DNA of 64,000 nt from Collybia mongolica. Its lineage: Eukaryota > Basidiomycota > Agaricomycetes > Agaricales > Clitocybaceae. This document shows positions 34,073 to 44,744 of this stretch, in pieces; positions within the stretch are counted from its first letter, which is position 1, and every line of letters begins with the position of its first letter. The notes below the pieces were generated by a model. It was not told the origin of the DNA and made no database searches. It saw only the letters and a list, made by a program, of their open reading frames with translations. The position numbers and the translations under genes are program-made. The stretch spans positions 4,650,001 to 4,714,000 of the forward strand of contig JAAXNY010000001.1 in the NCBI GenBank assembly GCA_013420905.1, read 5' to 3'.

Positions 34073-34857
34073 ACAACGCTTCTTGATCTTTTACCACCAC
34101 CATCTGACTGTGGGAATTCATCCCTCCTGCACTAGGTCATCCCTAAACTACCTAACACCTCATCCCTAATCGAGATCACCTTTTATCAGACCAGTCTTTC
34201 AGCCTGTGCCACTATCCATTTACACCATATCCAAATTTTTAACTTATCAGAGCTGATCCTGACTATCTGCAGGGTCATATCATCTTGCCTGTACTGGGGG
34301 CTTCACTAATCCATTTACATCCACCTTATCAACTACCAGGCCACACAAGGACACCACAACTCTTGTACTCTGCTTCGCGCAGATCCTTAGGGAGTGTCAC
34401 TGCCAACATTTTTGATGATTTTTTTGTACTTGCTTAACCACTACACCCAAATACAAAAGGAGGAAGGGGTCTGGCCCCCAATCAGCTACTGTCCCTGCAC
34501 AGAGCACACCTCTTGGGGAGAATGCCAATTTATCATCCAATGGTGGGATTTGGTGGCCTCATTTTGGAGGGGAGTCATCGCTTTGGGAGAGTGGTGTGGA
34601 ACAGGGGGGCAAGTAATAGGGGGATTCAGGAGAGGGGGAGCAGGTTTGAGGTATGGGTCGTTCATTTAGATTGGACATTTATCTTCGACACTAGGGGGCT
34701 GTGTTGATTTTTCAATCATCTGAATTGTAGAAGGTGTAGGGGCAGTTTCTGGCATTTGAGCTGTTGTTTGCTTGTTTATTGCCATCTCCTCTTCAAGCTG
34801 CAATGGCAAAATATATTCAATTATTTCTGGAGTTTTGTTATCCAAGAATTTAACATT

Positions 34858-36276
34858 TCAGGATGATTGAACTTGTCTTGCACCAGGATTAAAATAATGG
34901 TAGGCATGGGATTGATCCAAAAAGCCAGTGAAAATAAATTCATGTGATTTTGGCTTGAGTTTGCTAAGGTTTTCACCCTGATGTAATACCCAGCACTTCA
35001 TTCCAAATTCCTGCAAATTTGATGCATTGGGCTTCTTGTCTGTGAAAATTTCTTCCAGTGTTTTATTGATCAAGATCCAAGTTGGTGATCAGTTTTTGAG
35101 GTACATGGCATAGGCCACTGCTTCAGGCCACAAAAATTTTGGGGTGTCTTTTGCAATAAGCATTGCACACACATGTTTGACAATTGTTCAGTTTGCACAC
35201 TTGGCAATTCTATTCTGGGCCAAAGAGTATGGGGCTGTGACCTTGGAGCAGATTCCTTTTTCTGCTAGGAATTTTTGTACTTTGTCATTTACATATTCCA
35301 TTCTGTTATCAAATTGTATGGCTTTCAATGTTTTTCCAACTTGAGTATTTATGTAAGCATTATAATTTTTGATCAAAGTGTTGATTTCCTTGGTTTCTTT
35401 GGCTTTGAGAAAATTGATGATGGTTTGGTGGCATTTACCATCAATAAATGAGATGTAATATCTCTCCCCTCAAATTCCAGTTGTCCAGGCAGGTCCCCAT
35501 AAATCTGTGAGGGTCATCTCACCAATTTCATTATAAGTTGTGTTTGAAAATTTCAGAAATGATGCCATGATTTGTTTTGCTTGGATGCAGGCTGTGCAAT
35601 AACTGGGATGAATTGATTCATTGACTTCCATTCCATCAATCATATTCTTTGATTTCAACATTTTAATTGATGCAATGTTGAGATGTCCAAAAATTTGGTG
35701 CCATTCGTCCCATATGCAAGCTTCTGATGTGATTAAAACCATATTGGGAATACTGATCTTTGCCATCAAATTGTAAAGTCAGCTGATTTTTTGATCTTGT
35801 AAAATGATGTTGGTGGATTTTGGGGGTGATATATTGATGTATTCTCCTTTTAGGTTAAGGGTGAACCCTGCATCTGTGATGCACCCAACCAAAATAAGAT
35901 TGTAGGGGGTGCTTGGAGCATGGACAACATTTGTCAGTGTGATTGGTATGTGGCAGTTGCCAACTTTGCAACATATCTTTACTGATCCTCTTCCAAGTCC
36001 AGCAGTTGATCCAAATCCAATAATTTTGTGTCCAGGAGTTTCTTTGTAGTTTATGAGAATTAATCAGTCACAAAAAATGTGGGATTTTGCCACACAATTG
36101 GTTAAATTAGAATCTGAGGTTAATGCTGGCAAGGCAATATCCACCTGGTTTTCAGGTGCTGCTACAAAAGCATAATTGTCCAAGGCTTGGTTAGCCTTGT
36201 CTGGCTTACTGCCATTTTTATTTTTCCATTTCAGCCTCCATTTTTGATCAGATGATGTTACAAATTCCCTATTCAT
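34858..36276 (-). pseudogene. copia pol remnant (GAG-pre-integrase, integrase)
   Basis: Leftward fragments in order. At about 36,276-36,064 is a linker. At 35,769-35,470 is the GAG-pre-integrase zinc region, with WHQIFGHLNIASIKMLKS and CTACIQAKQI (H-x-H and C-x2-C type ligands) and then LTDLWGPAWTTGI. At 35,376-35,188 is an integrase-core piece with QFDNRMEYVNDKVQKFL. At 35,073-34,858 is a piece with PNASNLQEFGMKCWVLHQGE. Stops lie between them and the frames shift. No reverse transcriptase region follows. Confidence 0.75.
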
Positions 36277-36479
36277 GTGTTCTATTCATTCTTTTCTCCT
36301 TACATACTACTGATTACACATGCTTACCAACATTGGCCAACTCTTATCTCTAAAACCCATATATGCATTCTATTTCTCATACTTATTAATCCCCTTATCT
36401 ATACAACCAATAGCATAAACCATGCTTATCTATGCTTATTGGACTCATACATATATATATATAGGGATATTCTAGCTTA

Positions 36480-36886
36480 GGGCCTGTTCGGTAACCATCA
36501 ATAATTTTGAGTTGCTGCTACATATCATCAAAATTACCTAATATGGGATTATCGTTCAATTTTGTAATGTTTGGGTGTTTGGTTGTGCTTGTTTGCAACC
36601 CTAGCGTCATCTTTTTTCATCTATCCCTCATGGCAGGTGATGATGGTGACTCTGGACAGGCATCTTGGGGCAATGCTGCTGAACTCTTGCTCATTGAGCA
36701 TCTTCTCAAAGCCGTTAGCGAGAACCGTCAGTCTGACAACAACTTCAAGCCGTCTGTCTACACAAGTGAGTGGTGGGTTTGTACCATGGCGTGGTGTGTC
36801 GGTTGCTCATTCCCATGATATATTTTGAAGCTGTCACATTTTATTGATTGGCAACTCAAAATTATTGACAGTTACCGAACAGGCCC
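36480..36886. mobile_element. PIF/Harbinger-like MITE with 36-bp inverted ends
   Basis: 407 bp with terminal inverted repeats of 36 bp (two mismatches) starting GGGCCTGTTCGGTAAC. It is flanked by TTA on both sides, the 3-bp target duplication of PIF/Harbinger elements. The interior contains an open start, 36,630-36,765, ending at a GT donor. It begins MAGDDGDSGQASWGNAAE and contains DNNFKPSVY, which resembles the Myb/SANT-like DNA-binding protein partner of Harbinger transposases. The element keeps several CpGs (for example around 36,714-36,755) while the host copia has almost none. Confidence 0.8.
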
Positions 36887-38127
36887 TTAGTTAGTTCTTT
36901 AGCTTGACCTAGCTGAATTCACCTTATTCATTGATTCTTGACTCCTCAATGTGAACTTGATCCTACTTGCCTTACAAAGGGAGTAGTGTATCATTGAACA
37001 AATGATCTGACTTAGCCCTACTGAGGGAGTCATTAGATGTTGGACTTACAGAGTCAATGGTCTTAGAACAAACAAACAACAAACCAGATTGATCTAGAGG
37101 ATAAGGCCTAAACAGCCATAACAGATGATCCCCCTTTCTTTTTGGGGCAATGGAAGGCAATGTGATCTTTCTGATTGCATTTGTAGGATGTCACATTCAG
37201 ATTGTATTTTGCTGCCAGGGCCATATCCCCCTGTTGCTGAGATTTGATCTGTCAATCTTCCTCCAAAATTCTGGCAGTTAACTTGTGGCTCTCCTTGAGA
37301 GTGGCAGAATCAACCGAAGAGATAAACAGGTCCCACGTGTCAGGTAGGGACATCAGCAGTGTTATGCTGAGGTCTTCATCATTGATTTTTGAGCCCAATC
37401 CAAGGTCTTTACACTAAGCCACATAACCCATGCAGACTCATTTGGCAGGACCATCAGCCAGACAACAATCCATGTCCACACCGAGTCCACATCAATCTGC
37501 GTAATTTTATGTGGACATGTGGACAAGCATGGACGGACAGCTTGCAGAATCTGCACAGCCAGTCAATTACTAATCAGATTACTAATATAATTTTTATCTA
37601 CTCAAATTATATATATATACTATTTGTTATTAATAACATAACAGCACCAAAAAACTTGCAACCAACTAGGTTCAAATGCATACATGCACAAACATTACGT
37701 AATATGTTTGGCGTTCATAACCATTGGACAAGACAGACATTCCTAGCTACAGGCTACACTGGCCTCAAGTCAACACACTTAGGTCACATGACTACAAAGC
37801 ATGTGCAACAGTCACATTACCATTGCCACATCTTCGTTGGTTCTCTTCAACCACATCAACAATGCTTGCCAAATTGCCAACGCCAATGCCAATGCACCGA
37901 ATGCCAACACCAACATGACAATACATGAGACAGTGTGGGGCAAAGGATAGAAATGGACATGGAATGAGAGGACAATAAGGAAAGGGTGCCCTGAGGGGCA
38001 AAGGGAGGTGAGTCCCACATGCCACTCATCTACATGCTCACCACGCAACGTGTCCCCTCCTGCTTCAGGGACCTGAGATGAGAATGACATGGCTGCCAAT
38101 GCCCAGGGTGCCCTGGTGCACCTGGAA

Positions 38128-38128
38128 G

Positions 38129-38168
<40 letters not shown>
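38128..38168 (+). repeat. (AAC)n microsatellite in a CAA/CAG-rich tract
   Basis: About 13 AAC units, followed to 38,350 by imperfect AAC, CAG and ACC repeats. The plus strand reads as poly-Asn/Thr and the minus strand as poly-Cys/Leu/Val; neither is likely to be a protein. Confidence 0.9.
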
Positions 38169-38570
38169 AGACAGCAACAGCAGCAGCAGCAACAGTGCTG
38201 ACAAGGCCTGTGGCAACAATGACAACAACAGCAGCAGCAGTGGCACCAACAACAGCACGACAGCAACAACAACTACAATGAAGACAACCACCACCACCAC
38301 GAGGACAACAACAAGAACAGGGACAACAACAAGAAAAGCAGCCAGTGCTACCACTGCTGAAACCCAGGCCACTGACAATGCTGTGGGGGCCAACAATGAT
38401 GACGGGGGGGTGGGGGCAGGGGCCCCACCTATATTAAATTATATTTTACTATCTATGTATTATATTCAGTAATAAAATATGTTATTTTCCCATCAATTAT
38501 GTAGATTGTCAGTAAGTAAAAGAATAAGTAAGTAATTTATAATAGAAGAAAGTGAGTCTGCACAGAGTCT

Positions 38571-38724
38571 GTGCAGAGTCCATGAGGACTCTGTGCAGAG
38601 TCCATGAGGACTCTGTGCAGAGTCCATGAGGACTCTGTGCAGAGTCCATGAGGACTCTGTGCAGAGTCCATGAGGACTCTGTGCAGAGTCCATGAGGACT
38701 CTGTGCAGAGTCCATGAGGACTCT
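38571..38724. repeat. seven perfect 22-bp tandem repeats, each a hairpin
   Basis: The unit GTGCAGAGTCCATGAGGACTCT repeats seven times without a mismatch (154 bp). Within each unit CAGAGTCC and GGACTCTG are complementary around ATGA, so every unit can form an 8-bp stem. The frames across it are by-products of the repeat. Confidence 0.9.
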
Positions 38725-40126
38725 GTGCTGTCCTTGCAGACTCCACAAGGACATGTGGGGGACTGTAAAGTACAGCCCAATCCAGCCAATTCTTCTATGT
38801 AGCTGTGCAGGGTCCAAATGTGTTCCTTGATATCAGCACCCTTGGCACATTGTGCTCAAAATAACTTTGACACACCATTACAATTCCACTTGGACCATGT
38901 GCCTCATACATAGAGCACAATGTGGTCCAGGCCTCATTCAATGTCCCAGCACCTGCTACATACTTGGGTGGAGTGGGCCAACACACTGTGTGGCAGGTAC
39001 TTGTTCTTTATTTCTTTTCTTAGGAGAAATAAGTCCATTCCACATTCAGGAAGTTGTAAAAATGACTAGAAACAATATAGATGATAGTTTATAGAGGTCA
39101 TGTGACCATGGGAAAATGTTACCAAGTAAACAAGCAATGCCTGTGCACAAAGCCCAATGCCATAGCTTCCCTGGTTATGGAGAAAACACAAAAACCATCA
39201 GAATTAACTTTTACCAGGATCATGTACACTAAATAAGCATTCAGATTGTTGTCATGTATTTGGTATACTTATGTGGTGGAATAGATCATGTGACATGTGA
39301 CAATAAATAGAGAAATCAATCTTATTTGTATTTCAGGTAAACATAGTAGTAGTTGTTGATTATTCCAATGTTTAGTGTAATTTCCCACAAGGGTCATGTT
39401 TGGTCAGGGTCATGGTTGTTATAAGATGTTTGTTCACCCCTGACATAACACACAGACCTTCAAAACTAGCTGAATCTGGACATTTCTGATATTTCGCTCA
39501 AAATGGACCGTGGGAAAAATATGCTCAACAAGGAAATTGTAGAGCCATGTTTGTACATTCCAAACATATAAAAACAAAGTTAATAGCTTTACTGGTTATG
39601 GAGAAAAACACAAAATAAATTTTGAAATGCAACGCTTTGAAATATTAGATATGCATAATTTTGATGGCATCATCAAAAGCATTATGTAAGCATCCCAAAT
39701 ACATGCAAATTATGTCACAATACTTTGTATTTGTGGAGAAATGCTGTAAAAAGCCATAAGAAAAGAAAAAACCCATTATGGAAATATTTTCCTGCGGCGT
39801 TGAAATATGAATGAATGAATGAATCACCTTTTTGCCTGAAAACTGGGTTGATAAAGAACTTGCCTTTAGTAAACTAAAGAACTCGTAACTAGCAGTCCAT
39901 CCCCTACATGGAGCCATATGGTTGAAAGAGAGAGTCTTCCTGTCCTTTGTACACCATTCTTCCACATTCCCTTCATCTGTTGGACTTGAATTTGAACTGT
40001 CCACATAACCAATTAGACCTTGATTGGTCAAGATGTTGATCATTTTGATTTTCCATGTGTGGAAGTTCTCGGCACCACATAGTGCCTTGATTTGGTAGAT
40101 GTTCCCAGATAATTTGGTCATGACCC

Positions 40127-41361
40127 CAAGGGGGCACTGGGATCAAAAAAGTTTAACCAGGGTCAATTTTTTTGGTAAGGCCTCTGAAGGTGGACTAACT
40201 AACTTACATAATAAGGCATGTGTCCAAATATAGTAATATGACATCATGCCTTCCTTATCTCTTTGCCCTCTTGCCTCCCCAACTGCCCCCAGAAGCTTCA
40301 CAAGCTGTGCACACCCAGTTTCAAGGTTCCAGCTCAAGGCCAACACATTGGAGGTGATACTGGACCGATGAAGTGAGTTATATGATAAGATTTATAACAC
40401 TTCAAGGGGATTAAACTTACCCATTGAGTCTCACAGCCTGCCTGCTTACACTGAAGTATGCCATCCATTGAACCATCAAAAACTGACCCGCATAAACACC
40501 CATCTAGTACAAGCTGCCATGGGACCCTCTTTCTTTTCACCTGGCCAGATTCTTCTGCAACATCAGTCCTAATCTCGGCAGCTACTTGTGTTGGGGGTGT
40601 TTGAATGGCGGACTTGCCATTGCAATTGTCTCTGCCTTCTAAGTGAGTGGTGTGCTCCTTTGGAAGATGTGGTAGAAACAGTGTCCTCTGCTTGCATTAG
40701 GGGCAGCTTATGACTATGGACAGGCACAGAACTGCCAACAGTCAATGGCACTGTAGCCACTCTTTGTTTCAAAAAGGAAAGTATTGACCCATTTTTCTTC
40801 TTTTTAGCTTCTTTGTCTCATTTGGCATGTGCATCCCTGCAGGCTTTGGTTCTGCAATGGCACTTTTCAAGGTTTGCCAGCCCTATGGTGCCACAGTTTA
40901 CACAGGTGCTGCAGTCAGGACAAACAGCATAACCCTCTGTGTCAAGAACAGGCAGGATGGCTGGCTGAATTGGTTCTTTGATGTGAGTATACCTGCACAT
41001 CTGCGACTTTTGAGACTCACCAGACTGCTGTTACTTGGTGTCATGGTCTTGATTAGATTATGGACTGGTTTGATGCTATTGGTCACAAGTCAAAGATGCT
41101 GCATTGTGTGACTGGCCATCACTGTGCTTGATCACTCATAAAATGTACAAATCAGTCATTTCTCTCGAATTTCTGTATCTTGCAGAGCTATACTAAGTCA
41201 TAGATTCATTTTCACTTGTCTTGTGTACCCTATTCAGGTTCTAGTAGCCCCAAGTTGATGTTTTTAAGCCATGTCCCAGAGGGGTCCATTTTTTTTTGCG
41301 GCCTGTGGCTGGACTAACTAACTGGGTACCGGACTGGCATTTTGATCCTGGTGCCCCCTTG
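40127..41361. mobile_element. hAT-like element (8-bp target duplication) inside copia
   Basis: Inverted ends CAAGGGGGCACTGGGATCAA (left) and CAAGGGGGCACCAGGATCAA (right, reverse complement). The flanking 8-mers CATGACCC (40,119-40,126) and CATGACCT (41,362-41,369) agree at seven of eight positions, the duplication length of hAT elements. Leftward fragments are Cys-rich: CLCGSVFDGS, CKQAGCETQW, CPDCSTCVNCG and KCHCRTKACRDAHAK. They resemble zinc-binding parts of transposon-linked proteins, but I cannot name the family. The site abuts the gag start codon. Confidence 0.55.
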
Positions 41362-41434
41362 CATGACCTGTAACAACTTGATCAGGGTTTGATGGATGAT
41401 GTAGGGACAAGGTAATGATGTTCAAAACAGTTAA

Positions 41435-41451
41435 GGCTGGGGCCCATAACC
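41435..41451 (-). promoter_or_regulatory. copia primer-binding site (half initiator tRNA-Met type)
   Basis: On the element's strand the bases after the LTR end read GGTTATGGGCCCCAGCC. This is complementary to the initiator tRNA-Met anticodon region (GCTGGGCCCATAACC), apart from one extra C. Copia-type elements are known to prime from a cleaved half of this tRNA. Confidence 0.75.
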
Positions 41452-41662
41452 TGTTGAACTTAGCAGCAAGGAAAAGAAAAGAGCGAGAATAGTAGATTGA
41501 ATTGAGATAACAAAATAGTGTACATAATTGCTCGTATAAATACATAAATAATATAACTCCTATAGAAATAGTAAATCATATGTGAATCCATTATAAAAAC
41601 AAATGCAAAACTAAAAATGTCCAGGTGGTGTGACTAATAAGCCGGATCACCCTATTCTAACA
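41452..41662 (-). repeat. right (5') LTR of the copia element, 211 bp
   Basis: Starts TGTT and ends AACA, as LTRs do. It abuts the primer-binding site on its inner side and the CAAGG target duplication on its outer side. Confidence 0.8.
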
Positions 41663-42285
41663 CAAGGGGGCACATTGACCTGCAAAGCATGTACCTTTTT
41701 TCTTTTCCAAGATTTGGGTTTTATCATTGATTCTAGTTGTTTAGATAATGATAGCATGACCCCAATTCTGTTGGCTGCACATTATAGTCATTTCAATGTG
41801 GTAAAATATCTAGGTGACAAAGGGGCACAGCTTAACCTGCAAGGTATGTATCTCACCCCTAGATCCTAGAATTTGTATTCTTCATTGTAGCTGTTTAGAT
41901 AATGATAGCAACACCCACTCTCTTGGCTGCACAAGGTGGTTATTTTGATGTGGTGGAATATCTGTGTAATAAGGAGGCATGTATCTTTTCCTTGGATATT
42001 GATTCCTAGTATTCATTCAAGTTGTTTAGATAAACATGGCAACACCCCACTTTTGTTGGCTGTACGCAATGGCTATTATGGTGTGGTGATATATCTGTGT
42101 GACCATGGAGCACAGATTGACCTGCAAGGTATACTCTTGTCTTTTCGACATTTGCTTTGGTAATTTTATTCTGTTATCTAGACATTCACGGTGATTCACC
42201 ACTTTATCATGCTGTATTTGATAACCACCCTGACATTGTGAAACATCTGGTGGAAAAGGGGGCCGGCCTTGACCTGAAAAGTATG
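41663..42285 (+). pseudogene. ankyrin-repeat gene remnant, right part
   Basis: Resumes the repeat cut at 34,014: GAHIDLQ-type sequence, then intron-like spacers each starting GTATGT or GCATGT and ending TTGTTTAG or TCTAG. Four further repeats can be read: DNDSMTPILLAAHYSH/FNVVKYLGDKGAQLNLQ; one with a frameshift near 41,895-41,980; DKHGNTPLLLAVRNG/YYGVVIYLCDHGAQIDLQ; and DIHGDSPLYHAVFDNH/DIVKHLVEKGAGLDL. One repeat per exon, with stops in one repeat and no CpG. Confidence 0.7.
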
Positions 42286-42449
42286 TTATTCTAATATATT
42301 GATGACACTAATGTAATTTTTGTCATAGGTTGTGTCATGCTGAGCTTTGCAACAGGGAGAGTGACGTGTGCAGCAAAGTCAAATTGTAGGGAAAGAAACA
42401 CCTGAGGACACACAACTATTTTTACAACCACAAGAATGCCTGACTATTG

Positions 42450-43428
42450 TTAAAAATCGAACGTCTTGTTAAGGTCCTCGTAGAGTAGTTGTTTCATTCC
42501 AGGAGGCAGTCGTGGCTCTTTCTGATCAACGATATATCCTGTGGATAGCTGATAAACGTCGAATCACAGCAATACCATGAGCCTTACTAAATGGCATTTC
42601 CACAGATTCCTTGGCGTTGAACTTGATCGTTGGGAAGTCCTGTGGGTACAATTTAGCAGCTAAACTCCAACCAACACAAAATCTTACAACGTAGGGAATT
42701 TTGTCGAGTGGAACGCCGTCATCCACGACCATCTTCGTTACGCCAAGAGCGGTATCGGTGGTCATTTGCACAGGTCCAAGGTGGCGCGTTTGGAAGCCCA
42801 GGACGCGAAGTTCGGCGGTGCGATCTCGGGGTGGATCGTCGCCTTCATAGTTTTGTCAGTGATTTGTTATGTGACAGCGAAAGGTTCAGGAGCTTACCTA
42901 GAATTCCCTACCCGAGAGTCGTGCGTTACTTTCAGCAAGAAAGAAATAACCTCGAGATGTCACGCACCCCAAACAAGAACCAGTTGAACCGCCCATCACC
43001 ATCTGCGGGAGATAGAACTTTCTCAGCTTTGGGATCTAGCAGGCACACCCTCTGCAGGTCCAGCCCGCCAGGTGACTCTTTGATCAAGTCCAACACCCCA
43101 TACTGGTGGCAAGAGGCTTTGGCTTTCGAGAGATCGTTTCCAGGTGATTCGAAGGCGGTGCCAAGGGAATCGGAGGAGGACTTCGAGAGATGCGTGAAGT
43201 GGACGTGCGCGTTTGGTCCTGCGAGCGTGCGCATATGCTGCACGTGAGCGTTGAGTACTACGTGCAGTCATATATTCAGTTTTGTACATACTGCATATTC
43301 AAGCTCTACCCATGGAGGGATCGATCTTGGGGTGTCCTCGTCCTCTTCCATATGTTCTGATCCAAAAACGTTGGTAGAGCATCATGCTTGAGGGATAGAG
43401 AACTACCGATAACATAGGAAAATAGCAT
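42450..43428 (-). CDS. SFM1: SPOUT-family protein arginine methyltransferase SFM1
   Basis: Model, leftward: exons 43428-43407, 43356-43292, 43237-42968, 42907-42898, 42842-42688, 42639-42588 and 42538-42450, all phases consistent, 220 residues (yeast Sfm1 has 213). The product reads YVIEHMEEDEDTPRSIPPWV, RVCLLDPKAEKVLSP, FNWFLFGGILGDDPPRDRT, MTTDTALGVTKMVVDDGVP, FPTIKFNAKESVEMPFRYIV and LPPGMKQLLYEDL. All of these are diagnostic of this SPOUT family. The yeast enzyme methylates an arginine of ribosomal protein uS3 (Rps3). The conserved GGILGD motif is split by a 10-base exon flanked by introns of 60 and 55 bases. A decayed copy of the first two exons lies 1.3 kb upstream. Confidence 0.9.
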
Positions 43429-44744
43429 TGTAACGAAGATAGAGCGTTGTATAGTTGTGGAAAGGCTTAGACCTGAGAAATGCTAAAACAAGAGAAGATT
43501 CAATGATGGCTCCCTTTTAGGCTTGATCGGGCTCAACTCCGAGTTTTTCACACTCATGATATGATTCAATATTCCACCGCTACGATCACCGTCCTGAACA
43601 GGTTTTTCTCGGTTCTATTTCAACTGACAGAATTCCAGGCATATATTTGAACGTTTCGCGGTATTTCCAGTGTTTTGCGTCCATCTGGGTCCTTAAAAAC
43701 AGGATCCAAAAGTTCACTTTCAGGGACTCCTGAGGGAAGACGGCTTGGCGGTTCCCTCGACATCATGGACCTTGATTTCCCTGATGAGAGCCCAAATCCA
43801 CCCTATAAACAACTTAAACATTAAAAGCCTATTAGGCGCCTGGAGGCGTTTATTTGTTGCTTCACCCTGCATACCATTTCTAATCGAGGATAGATCTATC
43901 GTCGTTGTGACGACACAAGCCGAGCCGCGTAGGGGAGATATGCTGCATAACGCCTCGACCTCTTAGCGTAGTTGCGGTTCGACAACCGCTCTTACTTTGT
44001 CCGACGGCCTTCTGAACAAAGCATACTCGCCGTCTGCGGATGCTGCAATGGAGAAGCGTGTAACGAAGAAAGAGTTTTTGGGAGGCAAGTACAAAATCCC
44101 CGAAACTCCGTTTCCGTAGCGCACTATTAGCGCACAAAGGGCAGAGGGCAGGTGGGGAGGTTCCAGTTCTACAAGCAACACCATTACTTACACACAAGGC
44201 AATAGAGTGGCATTGGGTTGCGAGGGTGATTTCTGTGGCTCGCCAGGTGGTTCGCTGACCGACGGGTCATGTACGCCAACCATAGATAATGGGGATGGGA
44301 CTGGCTGAGTTATGTCCATCCATCGTCCGATACTTCCGTCGTTACAGCTTCACTGCGACCTCGGCTCCTTCACCATCCAACCCGTGAACTCGAAAATTTC
44401 TAATTCACTCCTCGCACACCACCTTAAGGCGAAACCTGGGATCCCTGGACCGACCACAAAACTCTGCCAGAACTGGCTTGGTACATGAAGATTTCATCTA
44501 ACCATTCTCCCAATGTATGACCTACCCAGCATGAGACGGATCCATTTGACAACGCTACCCTGAACAAAGGCCATAACCCGAGCCTCCCCTGCGCTACAAC
44601 CCCGATCGCTGGAATTTGACATATCGCATTTACACATTGCTCACCTTCCAAACGATCATCCCAGAGTTAACATGTATATCCACACTACCTTGATGCCAAG
44701 GGGGAGGCTGTGTTCCGTGCAGGGCACGCTACTGGAGATGACCA
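43429..44744. other. upstream region of SFM1, no supported gene
   Basis: 1.3 kb with short interrupted frames only. A leftward frame at 43,880-44,197 has no recognisable domain. CpG frequency is normal again here, so the repeat island ends near 42,350. Confidence 0.4.

Larger units (their letters stand above)
37100..40121 (-). pseudogene. copia gag remnant, in three separated pieces
   Basis: N-terminal piece at 40,121 to about 39,890: start MTKLSGNIYQIKALCGAENF and WKIKMINILTNQGLIGYVDS. Middle piece near 38,986-38,760: YVAGAGTLNEAWTTLCSMYE and then HSYIEEL-like sequence. C-terminal piece near 37,460-37,100: sequence reading LLMSLPDTWDLFISSVDSA and a damaged zinc knuckle YKCNQKDHIAFHCPKKKG. 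Between the pieces lie about 0.9 kb and 1.3 kb of unrelated sequence that include the 22-bp tandem repeat and the AAC repeat. Stops and frameshifts throughout. Confidence 0.65.
34015..41662 (-). mobile_element. Ty1/copia LTR retrotransposon, degenerate and nested
   Basis: Termini are TGTTGAAC at 34,015 and TTCTAACA at 41,662, flanked on both sides by the 5-bp duplication CAAGG (34,010-34,014 and 41,663-41,667). The element reads leftward. Its 5' LTR is at 41,452-41,662, followed by a primer-binding site, gag fragments (40,121 down to about 37,100) and pol fragments (36,276 down to 34,858). The left LTR keeps only about 58 recognisable bases. Reverse transcriptase and RNase H are missing, so it is internally deleted. 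A MITE, a hAT-like element and simple repeats are embedded in it. Nearly all CpGs have been lost. Confidence 0.8.

Noticed and set aside
34072..34400. A CpG-containing stretch next to the left LTR remnant, as a separate insertion
   Set aside because: No inverted ends, LTR or target duplication could be found, so it was not called as an element.
38089..38472. A long frame of poly-Asn/Thr/Ser and its poly-Cys/Val opposite
   Set aside because: Entirely explained by the AAC/CAG microsatellite inside a dead retrotransposon.
38493..38817. Overlapping leftward frames with a repeated SSWTLHRVLMDSAQ motif
   Set aside because: They are translations of the perfect 22-bp tandem repeat, readable in several frames, with no independent support.
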